A stretch of DNA of 64,000 bases from Pectobacterium actinidiae (GCF_000803315.1 NZ_JRMH01000001.1:2294001-2358000); one strand, 5' to 3'; counted from the stretch's first letter, positions 7,550 to 16,694 are shown. Notes: generated by a model not told the origin, from the sequence alone. Made by a program: numbers and translations.

Positions 7550-10008
7550 AACGATTAACGCCAAAACAGCTTTCCACCCGACTTCACAGTCAGTTACAGG
7601 CCGTCGTGCAAGGTGTTGAACAGGCCATCAACTGGGTTGAAAGCACACGCCAGAACGCCCCGCGTCTGGATATCGAAGCCGACCGTCTGATCGTCAAACT
7701 GCGCCGTAATCACAATAAAGCGCAGCATCTGTCCGATGTGGCGCAGAAAGACATTGCCATCGGTTTCTTTGGCTTGTCCCAGGCGGGGAAATCCTACCTG
7801 ATCGCCTCGCTGGCCGGGGACGAAAATGGCAAGCTGGAAACCTCGTTTGAAGGGCAACAGCTGGATTTTATCAATCATATTAATCCGTCCGACCGGGCAA
7901 CGGCGCTCGTTACGCGGTTTAGCCGACAATCGGGCGTGAAGAACAAATCATTTCCCGTTCAGCTGCAACTGCTCAACGAACTGGATATCGGTAAGATCAT
8001 GGCCAACGCGTTTTTAAACGATCTCAATCAAGAGACAACGTTTGAAGAGCTGGATGAGCGCCATATTGCTGAACACGTTAAAACGCTGTTGATGCATCGT
8101 CAGCCAGACCCCGTTGAAGGGATAAGCCGCGATGAAGTGGTCGAACTTTGGGACTATCTCGCGCGTCACGATGTCAAACGGCAAAAACAGCTGGAGGCTC
8201 ATTTCTGGCCGGTTGCGATTGAATTAGCCCCTTATCTGACCGTTGACGATCGCGCCCAGCTTTTCTCTGTACTGTGGGGCGAGTTGAATTCGCTGACCAC
8301 CGCCTATCGCCATTTCAGCCACACGCTGCAACATCTGTCCGGTACGCGTAAGCTGTTAGCGCCGCTGCGGATACTGGTGGACGATGAGTTAAACCCAGCA
8401 GACGGTCTGATCGACGGTTCTGCGCTGGAACGTTTGCACAGCGCCGACGATCCAGGCGTGCTGGTGCGGCCGGTTCAGAATGGCCGAGCAGGGAAAACGA
8501 CAGAGCTTTCGCTGGCTGAGTTAACGATGCTGACGGCGGAACTGCTTATCCCACTGCATTTGCCGCCTAAAGAAGCGCTGTTCGAGCAGGTTGATGTGCT
8601 GGATTTCCCCGGTTTTGGTGAAATCCGCGAGACGCGAGACGAGCCACCAGCAAGCCATCAAAGCACACCGCATCCAATGGCACACACGCTATTGCGTGCG
8701 AAACGGGCCTATCTGCTGGAGCGCTATACCGACAATCAGGAAATGAACGTATTGATGGTATGTAGCGCCGCAGGCAATCGCGCCGACGTTAAAGTGGTTG
8801 GCAAAGCGCTGGATCACTGGGTTAAACAGACTCAAGGTGAAAACGCACAGGTTCGTAGCCATCGTAAACCGGGGCTGATTTGGGCGGTCACCCGCCACGA
8901 TCGCCGTATTACACACGGGCAAAACTATGATGCCGCAGTACAACGCTACGTGGGTAATCCGGGCGATGCCTGGGGAACGATGCTGGCGATGGATAAACGT
9001 GGCGTGGCGCGAATGGCAACGTGGTTGGGGGCGGAAGTCCATCGGGATGTAAAACTGGGGCGCATCAGCGAACAGCTTAGCGAAATCCAACGTGAACTCA
9101 GTGATAACCTGTTGGGTAATTGGTATCTCCCCGTTGATGTTGACGATCCGGCAGAAAAACAGCGTATCGCAGAAACCTTGCTCAAATCACTCCAGACTCG
9201 CACCGGCGTACACGGTGAACTGCTGGAACGGCTGTTACCTTCTCGTGATGAGCTTCGCCGCCTGTATCTGCAACAGAAAGGGACAAGCTATGGCGGTTTC
9301 CACGCTGATGCCGAAGACCTTTCTGCCCCGTCAGCCAATAGCGATCCGTTTGGTGTCGGGATCGAAATCGATTTGTTTGCCGATGAACCGATCGCGATCG
9401 ATCAGCCTGCACCACCAATTTTGACGATAGACCACGGCTATGAGGCAGATTACGCGCACGGCGTTTACCGTTTCTGGATTAACCACTTACGCAGCTTGCC
9501 AGAGAATGCCCCGCTTCTCGAGTTGCTGAATGTGCCGAAAGCGACGATCGAAATGCTGGTCGAGGAATTGATTACCGGCAGCATCCGTTTGCGAATCGAA
9601 GAAGCGCTGGTTGATATGTTGGTCGACGGCGAGCAGTTGGGGATCAACCGCGAGAATAAAGCTGACCGTCAGGTTTCACGCGTGCTGACTATTCTCGGCG
9701 ACTTTGTCGCCTGGCTCGGCTTCCAGCAGCTTGATGAATCCCTGCGCCCTGCCAGCCGCATTAATCGCGGCCATAAAATTTTCGCTAAACCCGAAAAACA
9801 GGCGGTCAGCTTTGGGGCTTCACAGCGCTTAACCAAGCTATCGCTGACGCCTACCAACAATACGGCGTTTTATATCTATGACTGGCTGGTTGGCCTGAAT
9901 GAGATGATCATCCAAAATGCAGGCTATTCCGCTGCACGAGAAGTCAGTGATGATCAGCGTGAACAGCTAGGCACGATTCTGACGTTGATTAAACCCGCAG
10001 AGAAATAA
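7546..10008 (+). CDS. srfC: SrfC, dynamin-like P-loop GTPase
   Basis: 820 residues. A Walker A / G1 motif, GFFGLSQAGKSYL, lies at about residues 73-85. A G3-type DxxG occurs as VLDFPGFGE near residue 352, and SNPP-like loops typical of small GTPases are absent. The unusually long G1-G3 interval (about 270 residues) and the helical C-terminal half resemble bacterial dynamin-like or GTPase-effector proteins more than simple Ras-like ones. No membrane segment is present. Translation is coupled to srfB by an ATGA overlap, and a strong terminator follows. Family assignment is good; the dynamin-like label is inference from architecture and needs structure prediction. Confidence 0.82.
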   Translation: MKRLTPKQLSTRLHSQLQAVVQGVEQAINWVESTRQNAPRLDIEADRLIVKLRRNHNKAQHLSDVAQKDIAIGFFGLSQAGKSYLIASLAGDENGKLETSFEGQQLDFINHINPSDRATALVTRFSRQSGVKNKSFPVQLQLLNELDIGKIMANAFLNDLNQETTFEELDERHIAEHVKTLLMHRQPDPVEGISRDEVVELWDYLARHDVKRQKQLEAHFWPVAIELAPYLTVDDRAQLFSVLWGELNSLTTAYRHFSHTLQHLSGTRKLLAPLRILVDDELNPADGLIDGSALERLHSADDPGVLVRPVQNGRAGKTTELSLAELTMLTAELLIPLHLPPKEALFEQVDVLDFPGFGEIRETRDEPPASHQSTPHPMAHTLLRAKRAYLLERYTDNQEMNVLMVCSAAGNRADVKVVGKALDHWVKQTQGENAQVRSHRKPGLIWAVTRHDRRITHGQNYDAAVQRYVGNPGDAWGTMLAMDKRGVARMATWLGAEVHRDVKLGRISEQLSEIQRELSDNLLGNWYLPVDVDDPAEKQRIAETLLKSLQTRTGVHGELLERLLPSRDELRRLYLQQKGTSYGGFHADAEDLSAPSANSDPFGVGIEIDLFADEPIAIDQPAPPILTIDHGYEADYAHGVYRFWINHLRSLPENAPLLELLNVPKATIEMLVEELITGSIRLRIEEALVDMLVDGEQLGINRENKADRQVSRVLTILGDFVAWLGFQQLDESLRPASRINRGHKIFAKPEKQAVSFGASQRLTKLSLTPTNNTAFYIYDWLVGLNEMIIQNAGYSAAREVSDDQREQLGTILTLIKPAEK

Positions 10009-10033
10009 CGTTCAGCCTACCGCTGTCGAACCA

Positions 10034-10084
10034 GGAAACATGGCGTGACATTGTCACTACATTTTGCGCCATGTTTTCTTTTTT
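10034..10084 (+). terminator. Terminator of the srfABC operon
   Basis: GGAAACATGGCG pairs with CGCCATGTTTTC across a loop that holds a second small hairpin (GTGACA/TGTCAC), followed by T6. It lies 26 bp after the srfC stop. Confidence 0.85.
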
Positions 10085-10140
10085 CTAACGCCACCTCCCT
10101 CCGTATGTACTTATCCCCTTGCCGTTCCTCAAAATCTTAT

Positions 10141-10168
10141 TTGACGAACGGTGGATTCAATCTATACC
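10141..10168 (+). promoter_or_regulatory. Candidate sigma-70-like promoter of the 10.3-14.7 kb lipid operon
   Basis: TTGACG at 10141-10146 and TATACC at 10163-10168 are separated by 16 bp and lie about 95 bp before the favoured start codon. A close match by eye only; an ECF-sigma promoter, common for such operons elsewhere, was not found. Confidence 0.5.
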
Positions 10169-10262
10169 TAAATTGATATCTTTCAATTAATAAGCGTTGA
10201 CGTTTCTCTATCTGTTAGCCATCTCCACTGCGTGGACATGGGTGACCTTAACAGGAGTGGTT

Positions 10263-10742
10263 GTGACGATAGAAAAAGCGCGTGAGGAAGAAGGCATCGC
10301 GGTAGAAAACGATGAATACGAACCTATTTTGCTGAAAATAAGGGCATTTTATCGAGAGCTAACCGCTGAAGGATTAACGGAGCTGGGTGATATCTATCAT
10401 CAGGATATTCACTTTATCGACCCTATTTCCAGTCATCATGGGTTGGATGCTTTGCATCGCTATTTTTCTCATTCACTCGACAGTATGAGCTACTGTCAGT
10501 TCGACATCGCCGATGTCCATACCTTCCGCGGCGGTGCGACGATGTTCTGGACGATGCACTATGCCCATCCGTCGTTAAAGCGTAACGCGCCGCTGACATT
10601 AGCGGGCTGTAGCCACCTGCTCTTCGCCGACAACAAAGTTATCTACCACCGTGACTATTACGATATGGGCGACATGCTTTATCAGCATATCCCCCTGCTT
10701 GGTTCGCTCATCCGTTACCTGAAATCAAGAATGCAGACATGA
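10263..10742 (+). CDS. NTF2-like (SnoaL-like) protein
   Basis: 159 residues from the GTG at 10263, preceded by AGGAG at 10252-10256 (6-nt spacing). An upstream TTG at 10197 is open but lacks such a site. The sequence PILLKIRAFYRELTAEGLTELGDIYHQDIHFIDPISSHHGLDALHRYF is a textbook NTF2-like/SnoaL helix and strand pattern forming a cone-shaped ligand pocket. Its role in this operon is unknown; in related operons an NTF2-like gene leads an SDR, a flavin oxidase, a DUF1365 gene and a CFA-like methyltransferase, so a lipid-binding or accessory function is the best guess. The stop overlaps the next gene by 4 nt. Confidence 0.78.
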   Translation: MTIEKAREEEGIAVENDEYEPILLKIRAFYRELTAEGLTELGDIYHQDIHFIDPISSHHGLDALHRYFSHSLDSMSYCQFDIADVHTFRGGATMFWTMHYAHPSLKRNAPLTLAGCSHLLFADNKVIYHRDYYDMGDMLYQHIPLLGSLIRYLKSRMQT

Positions 10743-11455
10743 AACGTGTATTGATTACCGGGGCAAGCTCAGGAATCGGCCAGCAACTGGCACGGGATTA
10801 TGCCAGCGACGGCTGGGATGTCCTCGCCTGTGGGCGTGATGAACAACGACTTCACGCATTAACTGCCGCCTTCCCAACCATTCGAACACTGGCATTTGAT
10901 ATGACGAACCTGGCGGATACGCAGCAGGCGTTGGACGGCGTCACGGCCGATCTGGTGATTCTCAGTGCGGGAACCTGTGAATATCTGGATAACGGCGTCG
11001 TTGAAGCGGAAAAAGTCAGTCGGGTACTGACAACCAACGTGATCGGCCCGGTGAATTGCCTGTCGGTGTTATTGCCGCAGCTTGCCAACGGTAGCCACCT
11101 GGCGCTGGTTGGCTCGACCGCCAGCCTCGTTGCGCTGCCAAGAGCGGAGGCCTATGGTGCCTCAAAGGCGGCGCTAGCCTATTTCGCCCGCAGCCTGTCG
11201 CTGGATTTGCAGTCTCGCCATATCACCGTGTCGCTTATCCTGCCCGGTTTTGTCGATACTCCGCTGACTGCACGTAATGACTTCCCGATGCCGATGCTGA
11301 TTTCCGTGTCGGACGCCTCAGAGGCTATTCGTCGTGGTCTGGCAAAGAAAAAACGAGAAATCGCCTTTCCTCTACGCTTTGCGCTATTGCTCAACGTGAT
11401 TTCTGTCCTCCCACAGTCATGGCAACGTCTGCTCGCCAGCCGGTTAGTAAGGTAA
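10739..11455 (+). CDS. Short-chain dehydrogenase/reductase
   Basis: 238 residues with the classical SDR layout. The N-terminal dinucleotide motif TGASSGIGQQLA is TGxxxGxG. The NNAG-equivalent region reads ILSAGTCEY. The active site is the serine in LVGSTASL followed by YGASKAAL, which supplies the Tyr-x-x-x-Lys pair. The sequence RDEQRLH after strand two suggests NADP(H) use. The ATG overlaps the stop of the NTF2-like gene by 4 nt. Substrate is not visible; position in the operon points to a modified fatty acid or lipid. Confidence 0.88.
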   Translation: MKRVLITGASSGIGQQLARDYASDGWDVLACGRDEQRLHALTAAFPTIRTLAFDMTNLADTQQALDGVTADLVILSAGTCEYLDNGVVEAEKVSRVLTTNVIGPVNCLSVLLPQLANGSHLALVGSTASLVALPRAEAYGASKAALAYFARSLSLDLQSRHITVSLILPGFVDTPLTARNDFPMPMLISVSDASEAIRRGLAKKKREIAFPLRFALLLNVISVLPQSWQRLLASRLVR

Positions 11456-11460
11456 AACGT

Positions 11461-12729
11461 ATGAAGATTGCCATTATTGGCAGCGGCATTTCTGGCTTAA
11501 CCTGCGCACTCAAGTTATCCGATCGCTTTCAGGTGTCGGTGTTTGAGGCGAACGATTATCTGGGTGGCCACACGGCAACGGTCGATGTCGTTCAGGATGA
11601 CGTCACCTACGCCATCGATACCGGATTTATTGTCTATAACGAGCGGACCTATCCCCATTTTATTGCATTACTGGATGAATTGGGGTTAACCGGTCAGCCA
11701 ACAGAAATGAGCTTTTCGGTCAGTAACCCCGTTTCCGGTCTGGAATATAACGGTCATACGTTAAACACATTATTCGCCCAGCGCGGCAACCTGTTCCGCC
11801 TCCGTTTCTATCGTTTCGTGGCGGAGATTGTGCGCTTTAACCGCGTCTGCAAGCGGTATCTTGCCAACGGCGATTATCAGGGGCTGACGCTAAGCTATTT
11901 GTTGCAGCAGGAAAAATTCTCACCGTTCTTTGCCCAGCACTATCTTTTGCCGATGGGCGCGGCGATCTGGTCGTCGTCGCTGGAGGATATGCGGCACTTC
12001 CCTCTGTCGCTTTTCCTGACTTTCTTCAACCATCACGGGCTATTGGATTTGGTCAATCGCCCACAATGGATGGTGGTTCCCGGCGGTTCACGGGAGTATG
12101 TGCGGCGACTCGCAGAGCGTATCCACGATCGGGCGACGATCCACCTCCAGACGCCCGTCCATCAGGTAATACGCGATGATGCCGGTGTTACTGTACAGAC
12201 CTCTGGGCAGGCGTATCGGTTCGATCAGGTTATTTTTGCCTGCCATTCCGATCAGGCACTGGCGCTGCTGGAAACGAGTACGCCCGAGGAGCAGCGTATC
12301 CTAGGTGGCATACGCTATCAGCCTAACCGTGTGATTTTGCATACCGATACCCGGCTGTTGCCTCATAACCAGCGGGCATGGGCGAGCTGGAATTACCGCC
12401 TGCCAGTCGATCAGGCATTTAGCCGCGTGCGGGCCTCCGTGACCTATAACATGAACATCCTGCAAAATATCCGTTCATCCACGACCTTCTGTGTCTCGCT
12501 GAACCCTCAGCAGGACATCGACCCCAATAAAATATTGCACCACGCGATTTATCATCACCCGGTGTTTACCCAACAGACGACAGAACACCAACAGCAGCGC
12601 GAACGTATTAATGGGCACAACCGCAGTTGGTTTTGTGGTGCCTATTGGTACAACGGTTTTCATGAAGACGGCGTCAAAAGCGCATTGGATGTGGTCAACC
12701 TCCTTCATCAGGGGGTGCAATATGAATAG
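11461..12729 (+). CDS. FAD-dependent oxidoreductase of the amine oxidase / desaturase type
   Basis: 422 residues starting at ATG 11461, where MKIAIIGSGISGLTCALKL gives the Rossmann GxGxxG motif, and the ribose-binding acid follows as VFEAND. GGHTATVDV is the second conserved FAD stretch, and GFIVYNERTYPHFIALLDELG is typical of COG2907. The enzyme is homologous to flavoprotein oxidases and carotenoid-type desaturases. In the furan-fatty-acid and photo-oxidative-stress operons I recall from alphaproteobacteria, a protein of this type acts on a fatty acyl chain, so lipid oxidation is likely here. It ends inside the start of the DUF1365 gene (8-nt overlap). Confidence 0.85.
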   Translation: MKIAIIGSGISGLTCALKLSDRFQVSVFEANDYLGGHTATVDVVQDDVTYAIDTGFIVYNERTYPHFIALLDELGLTGQPTEMSFSVSNPVSGLEYNGHTLNTLFAQRGNLFRLRFYRFVAEIVRFNRVCKRYLANGDYQGLTLSYLLQQEKFSPFFAQHYLLPMGAAIWSSSLEDMRHFPLSLFLTFFNHHGLLDLVNRPQWMVVPGGSREYVRRLAERIHDRATIHLQTPVHQVIRDDAGVTVQTSGQAYRFDQVIFACHSDQALALLETSTPEEQRILGGIRYQPNRVILHTDTRLLPHNQRAWASWNYRLPVDQAFSRVRASVTYNMNILQNIRSSTTFCVSLNPQQDIDPNKILHHAIYHHPVFTQQTTEHQQQRERINGHNRSWFCGAYWYNGFHEDGVKSALDVVNLLHQGVQYE

Positions 12730-13447
12730 CGCCTTGTATGTTGGCAAGGTTCGCCATCGACGCTTTACGCCCGTTACACATCGTTTTGACTATGCGTTAT
12801 TCATGACGTTAATCGATTTAGATGAGATCCCCGCCTTGCCGCATGCGGGGATTGCCTTAGAGCGCTTTTCCCCTGCCTCATTTTGTCGCGGCGATTACCT
12901 CGGTGGCGGCGATATCAAAACCAAAGCGCAGGATCGGATTGCGGAACTGACCGGTGAACGCCTCACAGGGAAGGTTTTGCTGCTATGTCAGCTACGCTAT
13001 CTGGGCTGTTATTTCAATCCGGTCAATTTCTATTATTTGTACGATGCGCATAACGAACTACGCTGGTTATTGGCAGAAGTGCGGAATACCCCCTGGAACG
13101 AACGTCATACCTATGCTGTCGTCCCCGATGGTTCTACGCCCGTTTCCAAAGCGTTTCATGTGTCGCCTTTTAACCCGATGGATATGGTGTATCACTGGCG
13201 ACTCACGCCACCCAACGCGCGTCTGAGGATCCACATCGAGAACCACAGACAAGGTCGCGAGTTTGACGCGACGCTGGTGCTGCATCGTCAGCCACTGACT
13301 CGCGCCGCCCTACGTGCTCAACTTTGGTCTCTGCCGTTAATGACGATGAAAACCGCCTGCACCATATATTGGCAGGCTTTGAAACTGTGGATTAAACGCT
13401 CGCCCGTTTATCCTCATCCGCAGTCTGGAAAAAAGGATACCCCATGA
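12722..13447 (+). CDS. DUF1365 family protein
   Basis: 241 residues from ATG 12722, which overlaps the previous gene by 8 nt and has CAGGGGG upstream. The sequence ALYVGKVRHRRFTPVTHRFDYALFMTLIDLDEI and the NPVNFYYLYD stretch are the hallmarks of DUF1365. The biochemical function of the family is not settled. It is almost always found between an FAD oxidoreductase and a cyclopropane-synthase-like methyltransferase, as here, so a shared role in modifying phospholipid acyl chains is a sound inference. No signal peptide or clear membrane span is seen. Confidence 0.87.
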   Translation: MNSALYVGKVRHRRFTPVTHRFDYALFMTLIDLDEIPALPHAGIALERFSPASFCRGDYLGGGDIKTKAQDRIAELTGERLTGKVLLLCQLRYLGCYFNPVNFYYLYDAHNELRWLLAEVRNTPWNERHTYAVVPDGSTPVSKAFHVSPFNPMDMVYHWRLTPPNARLRIHIENHRQGREFDATLVLHRQPLTRAALRAQLWSLPLMTMKTACTIYWQALKLWIKRSPVYPHPQSGKKDTP

Positions 13448-14673
13448 GTTCAACGGAAACAGAGTTGGTGCGTCACCCGAGCAATACCGCTCGCTATACT
13501 CGGGCCAGAAAAGTGCTATTTCTTCTGCTGAGTCGACTAGACGGCGGAGGTTTGCGCCTTCGCGAACCAGAAGGCAATGAAACGTTATTCGGGGATCAAC
13601 ATGCGACGCTGCAAGGCGATATCACGATACATAACCATCGCGTTTATCGCCGCGTCTTGCTGGGGGGAAGTATCGCTGCCGGTGAAAGCTATATCGATGG
13701 TGATTGGAGCTCAACCAACCTCACGCTCGTTCTCCAACTTTTGGCGCAGAATCAGGCGCTAGTCGATACGCTAGAAACGCGTTTTGGCTGGTTGACGGGG
13801 CCATTTCATCGGTTTATCCATTGGTGTCGCCGTAACCGTCCACAGCAGGCGCAGAAAAATATCGCCGCTCACTACGATTTGGGTAACCATTTTTACCGCA
13901 GCTTTCTCGATAGCGAGATGCTCTACTCCAGCGCCTGGTATCAGCAACCCGAAATGACGCTGGAAGACGCACAGCGCGCCAAGCTGCGCCGTCTCTGCGA
14001 ACAGTTGGCGCTCTGTGAAACCGATCATTTACTGGAGATTGGCACCGGCTGGGGAGGATTAGCCGAACTGGCCGCACGTGAATATGGCTGCCACGTCACC
14101 ACGACCACGCTGTCACAACAGCAGTATGACTACGCGGTTGAGCGCATTCAGCAAGCGGGGCTGAGCCATAAAGTGACGGTGCTGTTACAGGATTATCGCG
14201 CGTTGACCGGTCAGTATGACAAGCTGGTGTCAGTCGAAATGATCGAAGCGGTCGGAAAAGCCTATTTACCCACCTTCTTCAAACGCTGCCAGCAATTGCT
14301 CCGTCCACAAGGCCGCATGGTGCTTCAGGCGATCACAATTGCCGATCAGCGCTACAGCCATTACTGTCGAAATGTCGATTTTATCCAACGCTACATTTTT
14401 CCCGGCGGTTTTCTGCCCTCAATTACCGCGATGACGACCACCATGACGCGGCATACCGACTTTATTACCCGCGATCTGTTTGATATCGGTCAGGACTATG
14501 CCCGCACCCTCAGCGAATGGCGGCAGCGCTTTTATCAGCAGTGGCATACGCTGAATACTCAGGGCTTTGATGAACCTTTCCAGCGCCTGTGGGTGTTTTA
14601 CCTTTGTTATTGTGAAGCGGGCTTTCGCGCACGCACCATCAGCACGGTACAACTCACTGCGGAAAGACCATGA
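13444..14673 (+). CDS. Cyclopropane-fatty-acyl-phospholipid synthase family methyltransferase
   Basis: 409 residues. An N-terminal domain of about 120 residues is followed by a SAM-dependent methyltransferase core with HYDLGNHFYRSFLD, the motif I glycines in LLEIGTGWGGLAELAA, and YSSAWY. EMIEAVGKAYLPTFFKRCQQLL and FIQRYIFPGG are strongly conserved in cyclopropane synthases. It acts on unsaturated acyl chains in membrane phospholipids. Whether it makes cyclopropane or a methyl-branched product cannot be told from sequence. Its ATG overlaps the DUF1365 stop (ATGA), so all five genes of the operon are translationally coupled or nearly so. It is not the housekeeping cfa by context. Confidence 0.88.
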   Translation: MSSTETELVRHPSNTARYTRARKVLFLLLSRLDGGGLRLREPEGNETLFGDQHATLQGDITIHNHRVYRRVLLGGSIAAGESYIDGDWSSTNLTLVLQLLAQNQALVDTLETRFGWLTGPFHRFIHWCRRNRPQQAQKNIAAHYDLGNHFYRSFLDSEMLYSSAWYQQPEMTLEDAQRAKLRRLCEQLALCETDHLLEIGTGWGGLAELAAREYGCHVTTTTLSQQQYDYAVERIQQAGLSHKVTVLLQDYRALTGQYDKLVSVEMIEAVGKAYLPTFFKRCQQLLRPQGRMVLQAITIADQRYSHYCRNVDFIQRYIFPGGFLPSITAMTTTMTRHTDFITRDLFDIGQDYARTLSEWRQRFYQQWHTLNTQGFDEPFQRLWVFYLCYCEAGFRARTISTVQLTAERP

Positions 14674-14726
14674 TCAAAAAGCGTAACGGTTGATCCTTAA
14701 TACTCAAACCTAAGAGGCAAAAGACA

Positions 14727-15251
14727 ATGAAACTGAAGGCACTTATCCTGACAGGCGTGTTTTTTTCCTGTTCCACCTTCGCGGCAAGCACCACGGTGAC
14801 GCTGCATGAAGCACTGCCTACCGGTGCGGGCGGCAGTATCGGTGAGATATCCATCACGGAAACACCCTATGGCCTGCTTTTCACGCCACACCTGCAGGGA
14901 CTGGAATCGGGTATTCACGGGTTCCACGTGCATGAAAATGCCAGCTGTGAGCCCGCCGAACAAGACGGTAAATCGGTTCCCGCCCTGGCGGCGGGCGGCC
15001 ACCTCGATCCAAAAAAGACCGGTAAACACCTTGGCCCTTATAACGATCAGGGACATTTGGGTGACCTACCCGGATTGGTAGTGAATGCGGACGGCACGTC
15101 AACTTATCCACTGTTGGCTCCCCGGATAAAATCGCTGTCTGAGGTGAAAAATCACGCGTTAATGGTACACGTCGGCGGGGACAACTACGCGGATGCTCCC
15201 GCAAAACTGGGCGGTGGCGGAGCAAGAATGGCATGTGGTGTGATTAAGTAA
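14727..15251 (+). CDS. sodC: Periplasmic copper/zinc superoxide dismutase
   Basis: 174 residues with a signal peptide (LKALILTGVFFSCSTFAAS). Metal ligands are read in HGFHVHENASC (two copper-binding histidines), AAGGHLDP and GKHLGPYNDQGHLGDLP (shared and zinc histidines with Asp), and NHALMVHVGGDNY. The two cysteines, in ENASCEP and ARMACGV, make the conserved disulfide. It removes superoxide in the periplasm. The gene begins 53 bp after the methyltransferase stop in the same direction with a GAGGCAAAAG ribosome binding region, so it may be co-transcribed, linking lipid modification and oxidative stress. A hairpin closes the unit. Confidence 0.92.
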   Translation: MKLKALILTGVFFSCSTFAASTTVTLHEALPTGAGGSIGEISITETPYGLLFTPHLQGLESGIHGFHVHENASCEPAEQDGKSVPALAAGGHLDPKKTGKHLGPYNDQGHLGDLPGLVVNADGTSTYPLLAPRIKSLSEVKNHALMVHVGGDNYADAPAKLGGGGARMACGVIK

Positions 15252-15257
15252 GGAGAC

Positions 15258-15295
15258 GTGCGATGCCGTATATCCTTCGTAACACGGCATCGCAC
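15258..15295. terminator. Hairpin between convergent sodC and the sugar-binding protein gene
   Basis: A perfect 12-bp stem, GTGCGATGCCGT with ACGGCATCGCAC, has a 14-nt loop. No T run follows on either strand, so termination may be weak or Rho-assisted. Its position between two converging genes fits a shared terminator. Confidence 0.55.
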
Positions 15296-15310
15296 ATTAC
15301 CAATCGTTAG

Positions 15311-16630
15311 TTATCGAATCGCGCGTTTTAATATGCGGTTAGCGCTGTTCAGGAAATCATCGGCAACCTTATTCACTTCCCCGTTACCGTAATCCAGCTT
15401 TTGCAGACTACTCGTCCACAGTTGAACCAGTTCCTGATTTTCCATAAACGGTGAAACAGGCACCTTAGACGCAGGTTGCTCCGCAGCCGCCCGATAGGCA
15501 TTCGCTAACAGGTTACCGGGGTTGATCACGCCGATATCTTCCAGCAATTTTTGCGCTTTCGGGTTAGCAGGCATCCCGTTTTGCAACCCTAACGCCTTCA
15601 CGCCCTCCGGGTTACTCAGCATGAAACTCATCAGCATCGCCGCTTCCTTAGGATGCTTACTGTTTTTGCTGATAGCGAACAGCGAAGACGGCTTGGTGGT
15701 CAGCCCGGAATCTTTAGCATCTGGCATGGTGAGGAACGGCCCTGTTTCTAATACAGCATCCTTTGGCATATTGCTGGAGTAGGTATAGATGGCAGAATCC
15801 CATAAATACATCCCAGCTAATTCGCCGTTAATCCAGGGGCGAATCTCATAGACGTTGGTACGGCCGAACGAGGAGAAATAACGCTGATCGGGTATCACAT
15901 GGGAATCAACCAGCTTTTTATAAAAGCCGAAGAGTTCGCGTACCTGATCGCGGCTATAGGCAATGCTCTGCTTCTTCTCATCGATCAGATCAATGCCGTA
16001 TTTCTGTGCCATGTAACTGCGGCCGAGCGTCAGAATATCCAGCACATCGCTTGAACCTTGAGCGACGCCGAGCGGGTAATAATTGTCGCCCAGTTTTTGT
16101 TTAAACACCGGACCAGCGGCAAACAGCTCATCCCAGGTTTGCGGGTAGGCGACGCCTGCCTTATCCCAGGTCGTTTTGTTGTAAATCATGCTACGAGACG
16201 TCATCGAAATCGGGAGACCTTGCAGCTTCCCTTTTACGTCCGAGGTTTTCAGGTAGTTAGGCGGGAACTCCCCCAGCCCCAGAATGTCTTTTTGCTTGTT
16301 CAAATCATAGAAACCGTCGCCATTGCGCGAAAACTGCGGCAGCCAGTTCCAGTCGATACGAATAACATCAGGCTCCTGCCCCCCGGCCATCTGCGTTGAC
16401 AGACGGGAAAGATAGCCATCCCAGCCAGCATATTCGGCTTTGACGGTAATCGTCGGATTGGCTTTTTGGAACGCGTTAATAGCAGCGAGTGTCGCCTCAT
16501 GCCGTTGATTGCCACCCCACCAGGAGATACGGATTTCGGCGGCATCAGCAGAGTGAGAGAATGCCGCGCCCACGGGAAGCGCAGCACAGAGCAGGAGTAG
16601 GTGAGATAATTTGTTCCGTGTTTTCGCCAT
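15311..16630 (-). CDS. ABC transporter sugar-binding protein (family 1)
   Basis: 439 residues from ATG 16630, with AAGGG upstream on the minus strand. A signal peptide (LSHLLLLCAALPVGAAFSHSADA) is followed by EIRISWWGGNQRHEATLAAINAFQKANPTI, the signature start of family-1 extracellular solute-binding proteins for sugars or oligosaccharides. It should bind its sugar in the periplasm and deliver it to a permease, but no permease or ATPase genes are nearby. The neighbouring upstream gene on the same strand is a Gfo/Idh oxidoreductase, suggesting that both act on the same sugar. Substrate cannot be read from sequence. Confidence 0.85.
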   Translation of the reverse strand: MAKTRNKLSHLLLLCAALPVGAAFSHSADAAEIRISWWGGNQRHEATLAAINAFQKANPTITVKAEYAGWDGYLSRLSTQMAGGQEPDVIRIDWNWLPQFSRNGDGFYDLNKQKDILGLGEFPPNYLKTSDVKGKLQGLPISMTSRSMIYNKTTWDKAGVAYPQTWDELFAAGPVFKQKLGDNYYPLGVAQGSSDVLDILTLGRSYMAQKYGIDLIDEKKQSIAYSRDQVRELFGFYKKLVDSHVIPDQRYFSSFGRTNVYEIRPWINGELAGMYLWDSAIYTYSSNMPKDAVLETGPFLTMPDAKDSGLTTKPSSLFAISKNSKHPKEAAMLMSFMLSNPEGVKALGLQNGMPANPKAQKLLEDIGVINPGNLLANAYRAAAEQPASKVPVSPFMENQELVQLWTSSLQKLDYGNGEVNKVADDFLNSANRILKRAIR

Positions 16631-16664
16631 AATAGAACCCTTATAATAGTATTCGGAGGTTTCC

Positions 16665-16694
16665 ACCTGTCTGCCAGTATTCGGACAGACAGGT
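16665..16694 (-). promoter_or_regulatory. Intercistronic inverted repeat
   Basis: ACCTGTCTG and CAGACAGGT form a 9-bp perfect stem with a 12-nt loop between the oxidoreductase stop and the binding-protein start, both on the minus strand. It lacks a T run. It could stabilise mRNA ends and raise the binding-protein level, or be an operator. Confidence 0.5.

Noticed and set aside
10197..10262. TTG-initiated N-terminal extension of the NTF2-like protein
   Set aside because: The GTG at 10263 has AGGAG at ideal spacing, and the extension does not belong to the domain.
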